A DNA stretch of 64,000 bases, from contig CAVYTF010000003.1 of the NCBI GenBank assembly GCA_963771435.1, positions 229,275 to 293,274 on the forward strand, in the 5' to 3' direction. Of this stretch, positions 1 through 9,700 are shown piece by piece (positions within the stretch are counted from its first letter, which is position 1; every line of letters begins with the position of its first letter). The stretch is from CAVYTF01 sp963771435 (lineage in GTDB: Bacteria; Bacteroidota; Bacteroidia; Chitinophagales; Chitinophagaceae). The notes under the pieces were generated by a model, which had not been told where the DNA came from, ran no database searches, and saw only the letters and a program-made list of their open reading frames with translations. The position numbers and the translations under genes were made by a program.

Positions 1-2
1 TA

Positions 3-605
3 TTAGAGAAAGAGAATCTCAAACGATTTATTGGATATTCTAGAGTATCCCTACGCCCTATTTTTGAATTTGTTAATAAAGAGATTAATCCAAATGATGC
101 ATTAATTGCTTTTTTATTTGAAGATGATTATTCATTTGGAATTATTCAATCAAATGTTCATTGGAAATGGATTATTGAAAAGTGTTCAACACTTGAAGGT
201 AGATTCAGATATACTCCAAACACGATTTGGGATACATTCCCATTTCCACAAACTCCAACAAAAGCACAATTAAGAAAAGTTGCCATTGCATCAAAAGCAT
301 TAAGAGATGCTCGTAACAAAGCAATGAAAGAACATGTAATGACTTTAAGAGACGTATACCGATTGTTAGAACGACCAGGTAAAAATCCAATAAAAGATTT
401 ACATATTGCCTTAGATAAAGCAGTAATGGAAGTTTATGGATTTAATGAGAAAAATGATGTGCTTGCTCAATTGCTAGAATTGAATTTTCAAGTTGCTCAA
501 AATGAAAAAGAAGGAAAGTCTGTTCAGCCACCCGGATTACCAGACTTTATAAAAAATAAAGAAGAATTTGTTAGTGATGATTGTGTGAGATTTGATTGGG
601 AGTAA
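3..605 (+). CDS. C-terminal part of an MmeI-like type IIG restriction/methyltransferase (5' end outside window)
   Basis: An open frame enters from the left edge and ends at 605, so only about 200 C-terminal residues are visible. Near residues 54-80 of the fragment it reads IIQSNVHWKWIIEKCSTLEG followed by RFRYTPNTIWDTFPFPQ, and later LRDVYRLLERPGKNPIKDLH. These are typical of the target-recognition and C-terminal segments of large class I SAM-dependent DNA methyltransferases of the MmeI (type IIG) family, in which one polypeptide methylates and often cuts DNA. The catalytic NPPY and SAM motifs would lie upstream and cannot be checked, so cleavage activity is unknown. It converges with the ATPase gene, leaving only 12 bases between the two stops. 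Its AT-rich composition matches the following CBASS genes and suggests a shared, horizontally acquired defence island. Confidence 0.75.
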   Translation, partial: LEKENLKRFIGYSRVSLRPIFEFVNKEINPNDALIAFLFEDDYSFGIIQSNVHWKWIIEKCSTLEGRFRYTPNTIWDTFPFPQTPTKAQLRKVAIASKALRDARNKAMKEHVMTLRDVYRLLERPGKNPIKDLHIALDKAVMEVYGFNEKNDVLAQLLELNFQVAQNEKEGKSVQPPGLPDFIKNKEEFVSDDCVRFDWE

Positions 606-617
606 TTGTATTTGAAT

Positions 618-1898
618 CTATTCTTCGCTAAATAAATTGAGTTGAGCTGGGAAAACAGGAATAGCTCCATACTTACCTAACAAATAATCTTTATCAAAAG
701 ACGCATCATTCCTTGTTTTAGGAAATTTTCCATATACACTATCCAACGTTGATGAGCCGTAATAATCTTTTTCAACAAAAACCATTTGATCTCTTCTTAA
801 TTGCTTTTTTAAAACATTTGTATTGTGTGAAGTAAAAATCAATTGTGCTCCATTTGGGTTATATTCTGTCGAATTGAATAAATCAATAATTTTTTGAAGT
901 AATAATGTATGTAATCTGGCATCTATTTCATCAATAAATAAAACTCTTTGCTCTTTAAGAGCTAATAATATAGGCCCTAGTAAGCCAAAATATTTCTGAG
1001 TTCCTAAAGATTCGTCTTCAATTAAATCAAAAAATACAGATTCTATAAATTTCGAATTTTCATCAAATTTCCTATGTCTTGTTCTGACAGTATAATTTTT
1101 TATTTCTTCACTAAATACTGATTGCAAGAACTCTACTGAATAATTTAATCTTGCGGAGTAATCCTTTATTTTTTCTTCAACACTTTCAATACCGAGACCG
1201 GAATTTTTAATAATATCATTTATCAATTTTCTATACGACAAATCACCCATTAATTTGGCTGAAAAATCTATTAAGGCTTGATGGTCTGTATCATGCGCAA
1301 CTACGGAATCTGAAAACCATTTAATAATTTCTTTTGCTATGTCAATATTGAATTGAGACATTACTGAAACAAACAATGAGTTAGGTCTTGTAAGTTCAGA
1401 TAAAAAATCGATTTTACCTTTTAATTGAGTTCGAAAATTTTTTTCAAAATCATACTCCTGATTAGCTCTAATAAATATTTTTTCATCTTTTGTTTTTGCT
1501 ACTCGAAATAACCATTCACCATGAACATAAGATTCATTAACAAAAAAACCATATTTATAGCCAATGCCTTTTATTATAAAATGAATTTCAAAAAAGCTAT
1601 TCATTTTATCGGTAGAAGTTGAAAGTTTAAATGGCTGTACTTTTATGGATTGAGCAGAATTTGATTCTTTAGAAGAATTTAGAACAAAAGTTTTCATAAA
1701 AGAGAAAGCTTTTATAAGATTACTCTTTCCACATGAATTAGGCCCATATATCCCAACAGATTTTAAGAGTTTAAAATCGTCAGTAAAATGAGGTGTATAA
1801 AGATTATTTATATGTTCTTTTAATGCACTTGCTTTAAAGTTAATCTTAACCCGTGTTTTAAAACTTAAAAAATTCTCAGTTGAGAAATATACTAGCAC
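618..1898 (-). CDS. AAA15-type (COG1106-like) ATPase, probable defence protein
   Basis: This 426-residue protein begins with the ENFLSFK segment seen in SMC/RecF-like ATPases of the AAA15 family. Visible motifs are Walker A GPNSCGKS (residues 52-59), an ABC-signature-like ESLGTQ (about 296-301), Walker B VLFIDEID (about 319-326) and a switch histidine in FTSHNT (355-360). The long insert between Walker A and the signature presumably forms the lid or coiled part. Family members act alone or with a partner nuclease such as RloB in anti-phage or abortive-infection loci; no RloB-like partner is visible beside it here. It is divergent from the CBASS operon, with about 190 bases between them, and convergent with the methyltransferase. 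Role in defence is inferred from family and neighbours; the ATPase assignment is firm. Confidence 0.75.
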   Translation of the reverse strand: MLVYFSTENFLSFKTRVKINFKASALKEHINNLYTPHFTDDFKLLKSVGIYGPNSCGKSNLIKAFSFMKTFVLNSSKESNSAQSIKVQPFKLSTSTDKMNSFFEIHFIIKGIGYKYGFFVNESYVHGEWLFRVAKTKDEKIFIRANQEYDFEKNFRTQLKGKIDFLSELTRPNSLFVSVMSQFNIDIAKEIIKWFSDSVVAHDTDHQALIDFSAKLMGDLSYRKLINDIIKNSGLGIESVEEKIKDYSARLNYSVEFLQSVFSEEIKNYTVRTRHRKFDENSKFIESVFFDLIEDESLGTQKYFGLLGPILLALKEQRVLFIDEIDARLHTLLLQKIIDLFNSTEYNPNGAQLIFTSHNTNVLKKQLRRDQMVFVEKDYYGSSTLDSVYGKFPKTRNDASFDKDYLLGKYGAIPVFPAQLNLFSEE

Positions 1899-1988
1899 AC
1901 TAAATTGGTTTTAGCAAATATATGGATTTTGATTTATTCACATATTTATTGTGTTTAAATTTAAAAATAGATGATAATTCGGTAATTT

Positions 1989-2036
1989 TGAGAATTTTTC
2001 TCATTTTTAGGTTACCTTTCTTGATTATGGTAATAA
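1989..2036. promoter_or_regulatory. Inverted repeats in the ATPase/CBASS divergent region
   Basis: The 188-base gap between the divergent ATPase and CBASS genes contains TGAGAA-TTT-TTCTCA (1989-2003, perfect 6-base arms), then a looser pair TTACC...GGTAA at about 2012-2034. Both lie 50-100 bases before the CD-NTase start. They could be operator sites or short hairpins; no regulator gene is adjacent, so the role is speculative. Confidence 0.3.
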
Positions 2037-2086
2037 ATAAGTAATTAAACTAAGATTGAATTTTAATTAACAACAAAAATATTATT

Positions 2087-3319
2087 ATGCTTTCTGCTGA
2101 ACAAAAAATACAATTCAATGAAATTCTAGAAGAACTTGGCAACACCCTTGACATTTCAGAAATCCAATTCGATGCCGCAGTAAAAAGTTACAAAGCAGTA
2201 GGTAGTTGGCTTTGTGCTGACGATTCTTTACTAAAGCCATATAACCCTACGATAAAACCACAAGGTTCATTTTTGCTTGGTACAACCATCAAGCCTTATG
2301 ATGAAAACCAGGATTTAGATATAGATTTAGTTTGTGAGTTATCAGGAAAAAATGCTAATTGGACACAACAGAACCTTAAAAATATTGTTGGAAAGCAACT
2401 AGAAAATCATAAAACCTATGAAAGTTTATTAACTAAAGAAGGCAGAAGATGTTGGACTTTACAATACAGAAAAAACTCAGATAAAAATGACAAATATCAC
2501 ATGGATATACTGCCCGCGGTTATTGCAACAGGGTATTCAATTATTTTAGAAAAAGCACTCTCAAATAGAGCATTACTTAATCTTGATAGTTTGGCAATAA
2601 GCATAACAGATACGAAGGAGGATAATTATAAGAGAGAGCGCAGACCAGAATACTGGTTAAAAAGTAATCCTTTCGGTTATGCAAAATGGTTTATTGATAA
2701 AGCAACGCTTGATAATGTAAAATTATTTTCATTAAATGATGCTATAAAACCAGTACCAAAGTTCCAAAGTGAAAAACTGCCATTACAAAGAGTTGTGCAA
2801 ATTCTAAAACGTCATAGAGATATGATTTTTAAGGATGATAAAGAAAAACCCATCTCTATAATTATTACAACACTTGCTGCTTATGCCTACAGAAAACAAA
2901 GTAATATTTTGGAAGCATTATTTGACGTAATAGACAGAATGGATTTATTTATTCAAATTAAACAAGACCCAGCTAGCCTTGAATATTACAGTTTTGTGGG
3001 TAATCCTGTAAATAATACTGAAAACTTTGCAGATAAGTGGAGAGAATCTCCTGCTAAAGAGAAAAAATTCAGGAACTGGTTAAAAAAAGTAAAGGAAGAT
3101 ATCACCCATACAACTATTCAACGTGGTAGCCATAATATAATAGGTAGCCTTTCAAAAGCTTTTGGAGAAGTGGAAGTAAATAAGACATTTTCTAATATAG
3201 GTATCCGAGCAAAATTGTTAACAGAGCAAGGAAATAATCGTTTTGATGTAAAAGCAGGTATTATAGCCGGTGCTGCAAATATAATTAAACCGCATAATTT
3301 CTATGGCACAGAGGATTAA
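2087..3319 (+). CDS. CBASS cyclic-oligonucleotide synthase (CD-NTase, SMODS domain)
   Basis: The 410-residue protein has the signature of cGAS/DncV-like nucleotidyltransferases: GS at residues 60-61 (QGSFLLGT), the metal-binding pair D78-x-D80 in QDLDIDLV, and a third acidic residue D140 in HMDILPA. On phage infection such enzymes make a cyclic di- or trinucleotide that activates an effector. It is the first gene of a compact operon: its last 17 bases overlap the E2-like gene, which in turn runs into a patatin-like phospholipase. That gene set defines a CBASS system. In type II CBASS the C-terminus of the CD-NTase is covalently conjugated to a target; here the tail ends NFYGTED. The product nucleotide cannot be told from sequence; phospholipase effectors of the CapV type are best known with cGAMP-making synthases. 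Confidence 0.88.
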   Translation: MLSAEQKIQFNEILEELGNTLDISEIQFDAAVKSYKAVGSWLCADDSLLKPYNPTIKPQGSFLLGTTIKPYDENQDLDIDLVCELSGKNANWTQQNLKNIVGKQLENHKTYESLLTKEGRRCWTLQYRKNSDKNDKYHMDILPAVIATGYSIILEKALSNRALLNLDSLAISITDTKEDNYKRERRPEYWLKSNPFGYAKWFIDKATLDNVKLFSLNDAIKPVPKFQSEKLPLQRVVQILKRHRDMIFKDDKEKPISIIITTLAAYAYRKQSNILEALFDVIDRMDLFIQIKQDPASLEYYSFVGNPVNNTENFADKWRESPAKEKKFRNWLKKVKEDITHTTIQRGSHNIIGSLSKAFGEVEVNKTFSNIGIRAKLLTEQGNNRFDVKAGIIAGAANIIKPHNFYGTED

Positions 3320-3746
3320 ACCCATTCCAATTACAGTTCAGGCAATTAATATAAAAAAATTATTTTTTGAAACAACAGTTACAACTTTTCATGATCAGCA
3401 ATTGACTTGGATACATACAATATCACCATCTCCTTTAGGAGGTCTATATAAAGTAAAACTAGAATATCAACTAACAAAATCCCCAAAGGTCTTTCTCATT
3501 GAACCAAAGCCATTGGCTTTAGCAAAAGGAAAAAAAAGATTACCTCACTGTTATGACCAGATAAAACAATGGCTTTGTTTATATTTCCCTGATGGAAAAG
3601 AATGGAATAAAACAATGTTGTTATCAAACACAGTAATTCCCTGGACATTTGATTGGTTATATCATTATGAAATATGGTTAGGAACGGGAAAATGGACAGG
3701 CGGGGGTGTACATCCTGAAAATAATAAACCTAAGAAAAATTTTTGA
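3303..3746 (+). CDS. CBASS E2-like conjugating protein (E2-only, short type II)
   Basis: This 147-residue protein sits between the CD-NTase and the phospholipase, overlapping the former by 17 bases. Its C-terminal half carries a conserved series: PHCYDQ (81-86), WLCLYFPDGKEW (90-101), NTVIPW (109-114), WLYHYEIW (118-125) and TGKWTGGGVHP (128-138). This matches the ubiquitin-conjugating-enzyme-like domain of Cap2 proteins; by analogy with the ICLD motif of E2 enzymes, Cys92 in LCLY is the likely catalytic cysteine. Full type II systems have an E1-E2 fusion plus a Cap3 peptidase; here there is no E1 domain and no Cap3, as in the short E2-only systems. It is expected to prime the CD-NTase by conjugation. 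Family assignment is from motif pattern and operon position. Confidence 0.75.
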   Translation: MAQRIKPIPITVQAINIKKLFFETTVTTFHDQQLTWIHTISPSPLGGLYKVKLEYQLTKSPKVFLIEPKPLALAKGKKRLPHCYDQIKQWLCLYFPDGKEWNKTMLLSNTVIPWTFDWLYHYEIWLGTGKWTGGGVHPENNKPKKNF

Positions 3747-3787
3747 TACTTAAAAGGTGGAGAAAACAAATAAAAATCCAACTTAAA

Positions 3788-4816
3788 ATGGAAAGTAAGT
3801 TCAATATATTAACGATTGATGGAGGAGGTATAAGGGGGATTTTTCCTGCTATGTTTTTAGCTTCTGTTGAATCAACATTAAAAGCTCGTGGTGTCAAAAA
3901 ATATCAGATATATCAAAATTTTCAGTTAATAAGCGGAACATCTACAGGAGGCATTATTGCTATTGCTCTTGCGTTAGGTATCCCTGCAGTGGAAATTCTA
4001 AACCTATATTTAGATAATGCGTATGCTATTTTTGGAAGAAAAAAAAGTGTAATTGGAAGACTTTTTAATTCTGCACATAATCGAACGTGTTTAGAGGTGT
4101 TAATTAGGGAGAAATTCAAAAAAGCAAACGGTGATATTGAACCTATTTTGAAAGATTGCAAAACAAATGTATGTATTCCAATCTATGATTTGATGCAAGG
4201 CAAACCTTCTGTTTTAAAAAACAATTATCATCCTCGATTTATAAGAGATTACCACATTCCTGCATATCAGGCAGCTTTAGCTACATCTGCTGCGCCTACA
4301 TATTTTGATCCTTATTCTGCAAGTTATACTGACTTAAATGGAATGAATCAATCATTCAGCAATAAGGTAGATGGGGGTGTAGTTGCAAACAATCCAACAC
4401 TGCTTACTATTATTGAAGCACAAAAGGCATTTAATAAAAAACTATGCGAACTTCAAGTACTATCTATTGGTACAGGCTTTCAACGTTTTGTTGATGGCTG
4501 TGACAGAAAAAGATGGGGATTAAGATATTGGATGCTTGAAAGTGATAGAAAACGTTTGATTGAACTATTTATGCAAGGCCAATCCCAATTGGTTCAAAAT
4601 CTCGTGAGTTTGCTTCAAAATGGCATTGACAGAGAACAACAACATCAGCCAAATTTTGTATATAAACGGATTGATACTGAGTTAGACGAAACTTGTGCTA
4701 TTGAAATGGATGAAAAAGATATTAAAAAGCTTCTCAAACTTAAAGAAAAAGCCCATATTGCTTTTCAAAACAATGGTAATGAAGTGATACAAATTTTTTT
4801 TAGTAAGAATGATTAA
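3788..4816 (+). CDS. capV: CapV-like patatin phospholipase effector of CBASS
   Basis: A patatin-like phospholipase of 342 residues. The oxyanion-hole motif DGGGIRG lies at residues 11-17, the nucleophile serine in GTSTGG (S52), and the catalytic aspartate in VDGGVVANNPT (D195). In CBASS this enzyme is switched on by the cyclic nucleotide from the neighbouring CD-NTase and degrades membrane phospholipids, killing the infected cell. The open frame extends back to a TTG at 3743 that overlaps the E2 stop, but the ATG at 3788 starts immediately before the conserved FNILTIDGGG segment and is preferred. With the two preceding genes it forms one operon. The C-terminal half (after about residue 220) lacks recognised motifs. 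Confidence 0.85.
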   Translation: MESKFNILTIDGGGIRGIFPAMFLASVESTLKARGVKKYQIYQNFQLISGTSTGGIIAIALALGIPAVEILNLYLDNAYAIFGRKKSVIGRLFNSAHNRTCLEVLIREKFKKANGDIEPILKDCKTNVCIPIYDLMQGKPSVLKNNYHPRFIRDYHIPAYQAALATSAAPTYFDPYSASYTDLNGMNQSFSNKVDGGVVANNPTLLTIIEAQKAFNKKLCELQVLSIGTGFQRFVDGCDRKRWGLRYWMLESDRKRLIELFMQGQSQLVQNLVSLLQNGIDREQQHQPNFVYKRIDTELDETCAIEMDEKDIKKLLKLKEKAHIAFQNNGNEVIQIFFSKND

Positions 4817-5152
4817 TTAGCCTCTATTATTAAAGTTTCTTTTTACTTCATAATTCAAGTAAGCTAAGAATTTGCATTTACTATTTGACGAAATAGCTGT
4901 ACTTATTATAAAAGTCATTTAATTATAAGTAGTAAATCGCAAAAAATAAACATCTTTCCTTCTCCCTTCCTTCATACCATTTCCATACTTTAACCGTCTT
5001 TTCTGCGGTATATGACTGGTAGTTGGCCGGTCTATGAACGGTTTGTTAAACCGTTCATGGGCTGCAATTTTATTATTCATAGGCCGTTAAAAATACGGTT
5101 ATGGTACGTAGCAGGTACACATCAAGTATTATTCATCTTTAAAAAAATTACT
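4817..5152. repeat. Intergenic region with palindromes upstream of the DUF6266-type gene
   Basis: No gene is seen between the CBASS operon and the DUF6266-type gene. The last 160 bases are rich in dyad symmetry: a 10-base perfect stem TGAACGGTTT-GTT-AAACCGTTCA around 5034-5056, CCGTTAAAAATACGG around 5084-5098, and ACCGTCTTTTCTGCGGT around 4991-5007. The ACCG...CGGT ends recall the 16-bp palindromes at 11178-11262 and 53274-53312. They may be a regulatory site, a repeat family remnant, or both. Confidence 0.5.
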
Positions 5153-5794
5153 ATGGCAAGGATACCGGATGGCATATTAGGCAAGCTGCTTGGCAGGGCA
5201 GGCGGCATAACAGGTTATGTGCGCAACGGGCAAAACATTGTCCGCACCAGCACCAACAATGTTGATGATCTCAAAACACCTAAGAGAATAGCGCAGCGTG
5301 CAAAGATCTCACTATGCAACCAGTTTGTAAAACCCTTTGCAGGTACGGGCTTTTTTACCAAAAGTTTCCCTTCTTATGGAAACACGGGCACAGGTTTTAA
5401 CCGCGCAATGGGTGTGGTGCTGAACCTGGCCATCACAGGCACTTACCCGAACATCAGCATTTCCTACCCGCATGTATTGATATCAAAAGGGCCGCTGCCG
5501 CCTGCACAAAATGCGGCAGCCGTTGCAAACAGTGAAAGCGATATTGCCTTTAGTTGGGAGAACAATAGCGGCAACGGCACGGCAAAGGCAACGGACAAAG
5601 CCATTTTGCTGGCGTATTTTCCTGCCTTGCAGCAAATAATATTCAGTATGCAAACGGGCACAAGGGCAGACGGCGCAGCAGTTTTAAAAACAGGTATTTT
5701 AAAAGGAAACACCGCCGAAACATGGCTTGGCTTTTTAAGCAGCGATGAAAAAGACGCTGCTGATAGTATTTATACGGGGAGTGTGGATCTGTAA
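5153..5794 (+). CDS. DUF6266-type protein of unknown function
   Basis: The 213-residue product starts MARIPDGILGKLLGRAGGITGYVRNG, which matches the conserved N-terminus of DUF6266-type proteins common in Bacteroidota. An upstream in-frame ATG at 5012 exists, but the extension is repetitive palindromic DNA, so the start at 5153 is chosen. The C-terminal part (about 100-205) has alternating hydrophobic and polar residues consistent with beta-sandwich domains. No signal peptide or catalytic motif is visible. The function of the family is unknown. Its 3' end (from about 5681) is repeated nearly identically at 6584-6696 and 10307-10402, bracketing the next two accessory modules, so this gene marks an insertion hotspot. 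Confidence 0.7.
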   Translation: MARIPDGILGKLLGRAGGITGYVRNGQNIVRTSTNNVDDLKTPKRIAQRAKISLCNQFVKPFAGTGFFTKSFPSYGNTGTGFNRAMGVVLNLAITGTYPNISISYPHVLISKGPLPPAQNAAAVANSESDIAFSWENNSGNGTAKATDKAILLAYFPALQQIIFSMQTGTRADGAAVLKTGILKGNTAETWLGFLSSDEKDAADSIYTGSVDL

Positions 5795-5904
5795 ATTTGC
5801 ACAGTAAGATATATTCATTACTATTCTGAGAAGCAATGTTATTTTCAAAAATAAAAAAGCACAGTACAATTATAGTTTTCTAATTTCGTAGTAAAGCATG
5901 TATA

Positions 5905-6135
5905 ATGAAGGCGACCATTGACATAAAAAAAGAAGCTGGTGTACAGGCAATAGAATTGCCGGAGCAGTTTAATATAGATGATGACAAAGTTTATCTTAAA
6001 AAAACGGGTAATATTATTTCTGTTATTCCCTTTCATAATGCATGGCAAAACCTTTTTCAAAGCATAGATGATTTTTCCCCGGACTTTATGGAGGAAAGGA
6101 ACCAACCACCTGATCAACACCGGGAATCATTATAG
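5905..6135 (+). CDS. VapB-like (AbrB/MazE-type) antitoxin
   Basis: A 76-residue protein with the short beta-rich N-terminus of SpoVT/AbrB-fold antitoxins (KATIDIKKEAGVQAIELPEQF, then VYLKKTGNIISVIP) followed by a C-terminal tail (EERNQPPDQHRESL) that would wrap the toxin. It ends three bases before the PIN-domain toxin gene, the usual antitoxin-first VapBC order. Antitoxins of this kind bind their own promoter with the toxin, so autoregulation is expected. The pair is bracketed by the DUF6266-type gene end on the left and a copy of that end on the right. Confidence 0.75.
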   Translation: MKATIDIKKEAGVQAIELPEQFNIDDDKVYLKKTGNIISVIPFHNAWQNLFQSIDDFSPDFMEERNQPPDQHRESL

Positions 6136-6138
6136 AAT

Positions 6139-6519
6139 ATGGATCACCTACTGGATACAAATATCTGCATCTACATCATTAAACAAAAACCGATCGCTGT
6201 ACTTAACCGTTTTGCAAATATTTCTCCTTTAAATATTGGCATTTCATCAATAACAGTTGCTGAGTTGGAATATGGTGTTCAAAAAAGTTTTTTTCCTCAA
6301 CAAAACAAGGCAGCATTAGATAAATTCTTAAGCGCTTTAAATATTTATGACTTTGATCTTAACGCCAGTATCTTTTACGGAACGATCAGAGCTAAACTTG
6401 AAACCGAAGGAATCATCATTGGTTCACTTGATATGTTGATCGCGGCCCATGCCCTTAGCCTTAATTGTACATTAGTAACAAACAATGAAAGAGAGTTTAA
6501 AAGGGTAGAAAACCTGTAA
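6139..6519 (+). CDS. vapC: VapC-family PIN-domain ribonuclease toxin
   Basis: A 126-residue PIN-domain protein. The acidic metal-binding residues are visible: D6 in LLDTNI, E42 in VAELEYG, D98 in GSLDMLIAAHA, and the TNNEREF segment (114-120) near the end. VapC toxins are Mg-dependent endoribonucleases that usually cleave tRNA or rRNA and are neutralised by the antitoxin encoded just upstream (3-base gap). Length and motif spacing are normal for the family, so the toxin appears intact. Confidence 0.85.
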   Translation: MDHLLDTNICIYIIKQKPIAVLNRFANISPLNIGISSITVAELEYGVQKSFFPQQNKAALDKFLSALNIYDFDLNASIFYGTIRAKLETEGIIIGSLDMLIAAHALSLNCTLVTNNEREFKRVENL

Positions 6520-6583
6520 ATAGAAAATTGGGTTGAATAAAAAAATTGCCATTTTTTTACACTTTTTTTCTTTTCGTCGGCAG

Positions 6584-6696
6584 GTTTAAAAACAGGTATT
6601 TTAAAAGGAAACACCGCCGAAACATGGCTTGGCTTTTTAAGCAGCGATGAAAAAGATGCTGCCGATAGTGTTTATACGGGGAGTGTGGAGTTGTGA
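6584..6696 (+). pseudogene. Duplicate 3' end of the DUF6266-type gene (copy 2)
   Basis: About 113 bases repeat the end of the gene at 5153-5794, from the TTTAAAAACAGGTATT stretch through GGGGAGTGTGGA to a stop (TGA at 6694 instead of TAA). Only a few substitutions separate the copies. There is no start codon or upstream domain, so it is a gene fragment. It closes the VapBC-containing interval and opens the interval that holds the giant helicase. Confidence 0.85.
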
Positions 6697-6794
6697 AGAA
6701 AATATTCTCAAATGGATCTCATGGCTCAGATCAGGGCCTTACTTAATTTTCGGTTTTACTCCTCCTTTTAACTTCCATACAAAACCGGCCTTAT

Positions 6795-9700
6795 TCAATA
6801 GTTCGAGTTTATCTGGAGGATCTTATTTTCCCGATAATTGTGGCGCTGGGTAAGACACCATGTCCATAGAGATCTATAAGCTTTGTCCGCATAGGACACA
6901 ATGCCGGTGCCATGGGTTTCCCTGTACTTGAGGAATGCTTCATACATGGTGTTCCACTTGTTTTCAGTTGGCCTCCAGTCTATGCCCAGCCTGTTCAGCA
7001 GCATTGTCTTTTCTTCGGGCATTCCGCCTTTTTTATATTCTATTCGCTGTTTGTTTATCCATTCGCGCAGTACTTTATTTAAACTGTTCAAGTGTTCCCA
7101 TGTATACCGGTCAATGTGTTTTTGAAGCTTTTCATAGTTGGTGTACCATATGTTATCATTAACATCCCATATAAATCCAATATCTTCAAGCCGTTTCTTT
7201 TTACCTGCTGCAAGAGTGGCATTTTTATAAGCTTTTCTCACATTGCCGCACCAGGTAGCAAGCGTTTTTGTTTCCGGTATTTTTTGAGGTATACGGCAAT
7301 GGCCGTGCTTTTCTTTATAGGCGACCAGCGCTGCAAACTGTTCCTCCCATCCCTCTTCAAAAACTTCCCACTTAAAGCCAAGTGCATTTAATTGCGCTAT
7401 TTGCTGTTTTGTAAGTATATGCTGTTTATACTTTTGACGTTGGCTGCTGCACCATCTATGCAAGTGTATGTTGCTTTCATTTGGTGAGAAAATTACAGTG
7501 CCTGTTTGTTGATATATGACAAGCAACGCTGCATAATTACTATTCCAGCGTTTATCCAAATCATTTTTTTTAAAGTTCCATTCAAAACCACAAGCCTCTA
7601 TTCTTTGTATAACTTCTTTTGATAAACGCCCTTTAAAATAAGCTTTACGTTGGCCCTTTAGCCATTCACAAAGCCCTTTCTCACTTTCATTTAGTTTTGT
7701 TACATTTCCATGCCCATTCAATTCAAAAAAACGTTCCAGTTGCTCAATTCTTGTTACCCACACCTTTGCATTGTTTTCCTGAAACTGCAGGCTAAAACCA
7801 ATTGCCTCAAGGCGCTTAATTTTTTCAGCAGGTAAGGCCTTCCGCCGATACAGTTTTCTTAGAGTAATGGCAAAAAAATAAAGCGTATTTGTGTGTGGAA
7901 ATTTAAGATGCCCATGTTTTTGGTAAAATTCAAGCATTTTAGAAAACTTTTTTTCAAATATTTCATCCCTGTCTTCCCCCCATTCAAAGCCAATACTGTT
8001 TAATTTTTGCTGTCTTACAATATCTAACTTATTTTCTCTAAACTCCCTTCTTTGTTTGTTCATCCAAAGGCAGAGCGCGACATTTGAATTGTAATCCACT
8101 TTTAAATGCCCATGTTCCTTTTTATAAGCCACCAAACTATCAAAATTTAATTGCCATCTGCCTTCCACATAATTTCTTTTAAATTCAAATCCTATGTCAC
8201 TTAGTTTCTCAATACGATATTGTTCTAAAGTTCCTATAGTATGACGGTAACGCTGGTCTTTTACAAAACCTAATACAGTTGGGAAATCTTTATTGTTTGA
8301 ATTAGCATTACAATGCCCGTATTTTTTTTTAAACTCACATAATTTTTGAAAATTTTTTTCCCAATTTTCATTCTGTTCCCCTTTTAGTAGTTCTAATTTC
8401 CACTCAACCCCAAGAGTGGCAAGCTTATCGCGGCGTTCGGGCTCCAAAAGCCCTTTTTTAACTTTATTGCGCTGATGGTGTAGCCAATGCCACAGCGGTT
8501 TATATCCATCACGGGTAACTGAAACATTGCAATTACCAAAAAGTTCTTTATAGGCAACAAGCCGTTCAAACATAGTTTCCCAATCGTCTAACCTGAATTT
8601 TATTTCACCAAAAATTTCAGTTATTTCACGCACTTCATCCATGACTGTAAACACAGGGCATCGGTCTTCCAGGTTTTCATTCTTTCGTTCCGCTGCATAT
8701 TGGGAATGAGCAAATTCAAGATCCCATAAAAAATCATGTGTTCTTATACTTCTGAAATTGTTTACGAGATCGAATATCACAGGGCTGTAATTAAGGCCTG
8801 CTTTAAGGCATCGCCCTATCTGCTGGTAAAAAATATTGGGCGATTCTGTGGGGCGAAGCAGCACCACGCCGCTTACTTCATTCACATGCAGCCCCTCGTT
8901 CAGCATATTAATGGATAGCAGCAGGTGCATGGCTGTTTTTGTATCGGCGGATTTAAAAGCTTCCAGGTTTTCTGCGCTCTTTGGTTCGTTGTCAAAAATG
9001 CGGTAAGTTTTTATCTCTGATCCATCTGTTGCTTTAATGAACCATTCGGAAATAACAGGCTCCATTTCAAGAAGATGTTGTTCATCCCTGCAAAAAACAA
9101 TAAATTTTCTCATATTCTCCCGCAAATACTTCCTGAGAACAGCAGGCACTCCGTTGCTTTGGTCCCAGTCAATGGCTACTGCCTCAAGTTTCAGCAGCAT
9201 CCTTTTTTTAGCACGTTCCGCTGCGCGGGAAATATCAACCTTTGCCTTCAGGTTGGCCACTTCCTCGTCAAGCGTATATAGCGCGCATACATACCTGGGC
9301 ATAGGTAATATATTGCGCACAATGGATTGCGCCAGGCTTAGGTTTTCTGCAACATTGCTGTTAAACAGTTCCGCGCTCATATCACGCGCATTGTCCATAT
9401 GCCTTACGGGTGTGGCAGAAGTACCAAACTTAAATGCACCCGGGTATGCATTCAGTATATTTTGAACTCCCCGTCCCCATTCTTCTGCGCCACACCTGTG
9501 AAATTCGTCCAGTACGATCATTTTAAGATCAATGGAGGCGATCTCGCTTTGAGATAAATTCATGCTGCGTGCATAGGTCATGTATTCTACCTTGCCCTCC
9601 TCCTGCCGTATATGTTCTTTTACCTGCTGAATTACATAAAGAGAGGGAGCCATCACCAGCCTTTTCTCACCTGTAAAGTCCTGTAGCAATTTTGCAATTA

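Noticed and set aside
5012..5152. Extended N-terminus of the DUF6266-type protein from the ATG at 5012
   Set aside because: The extension is encoded by palindromic DNA and lies before the conserved MARIPDGILG start.
9037..9465. Open frame opposite to the giant helicase
   Set aside because: Lies across the conserved helicase motifs on the other strand and has no recognisable protein pattern.
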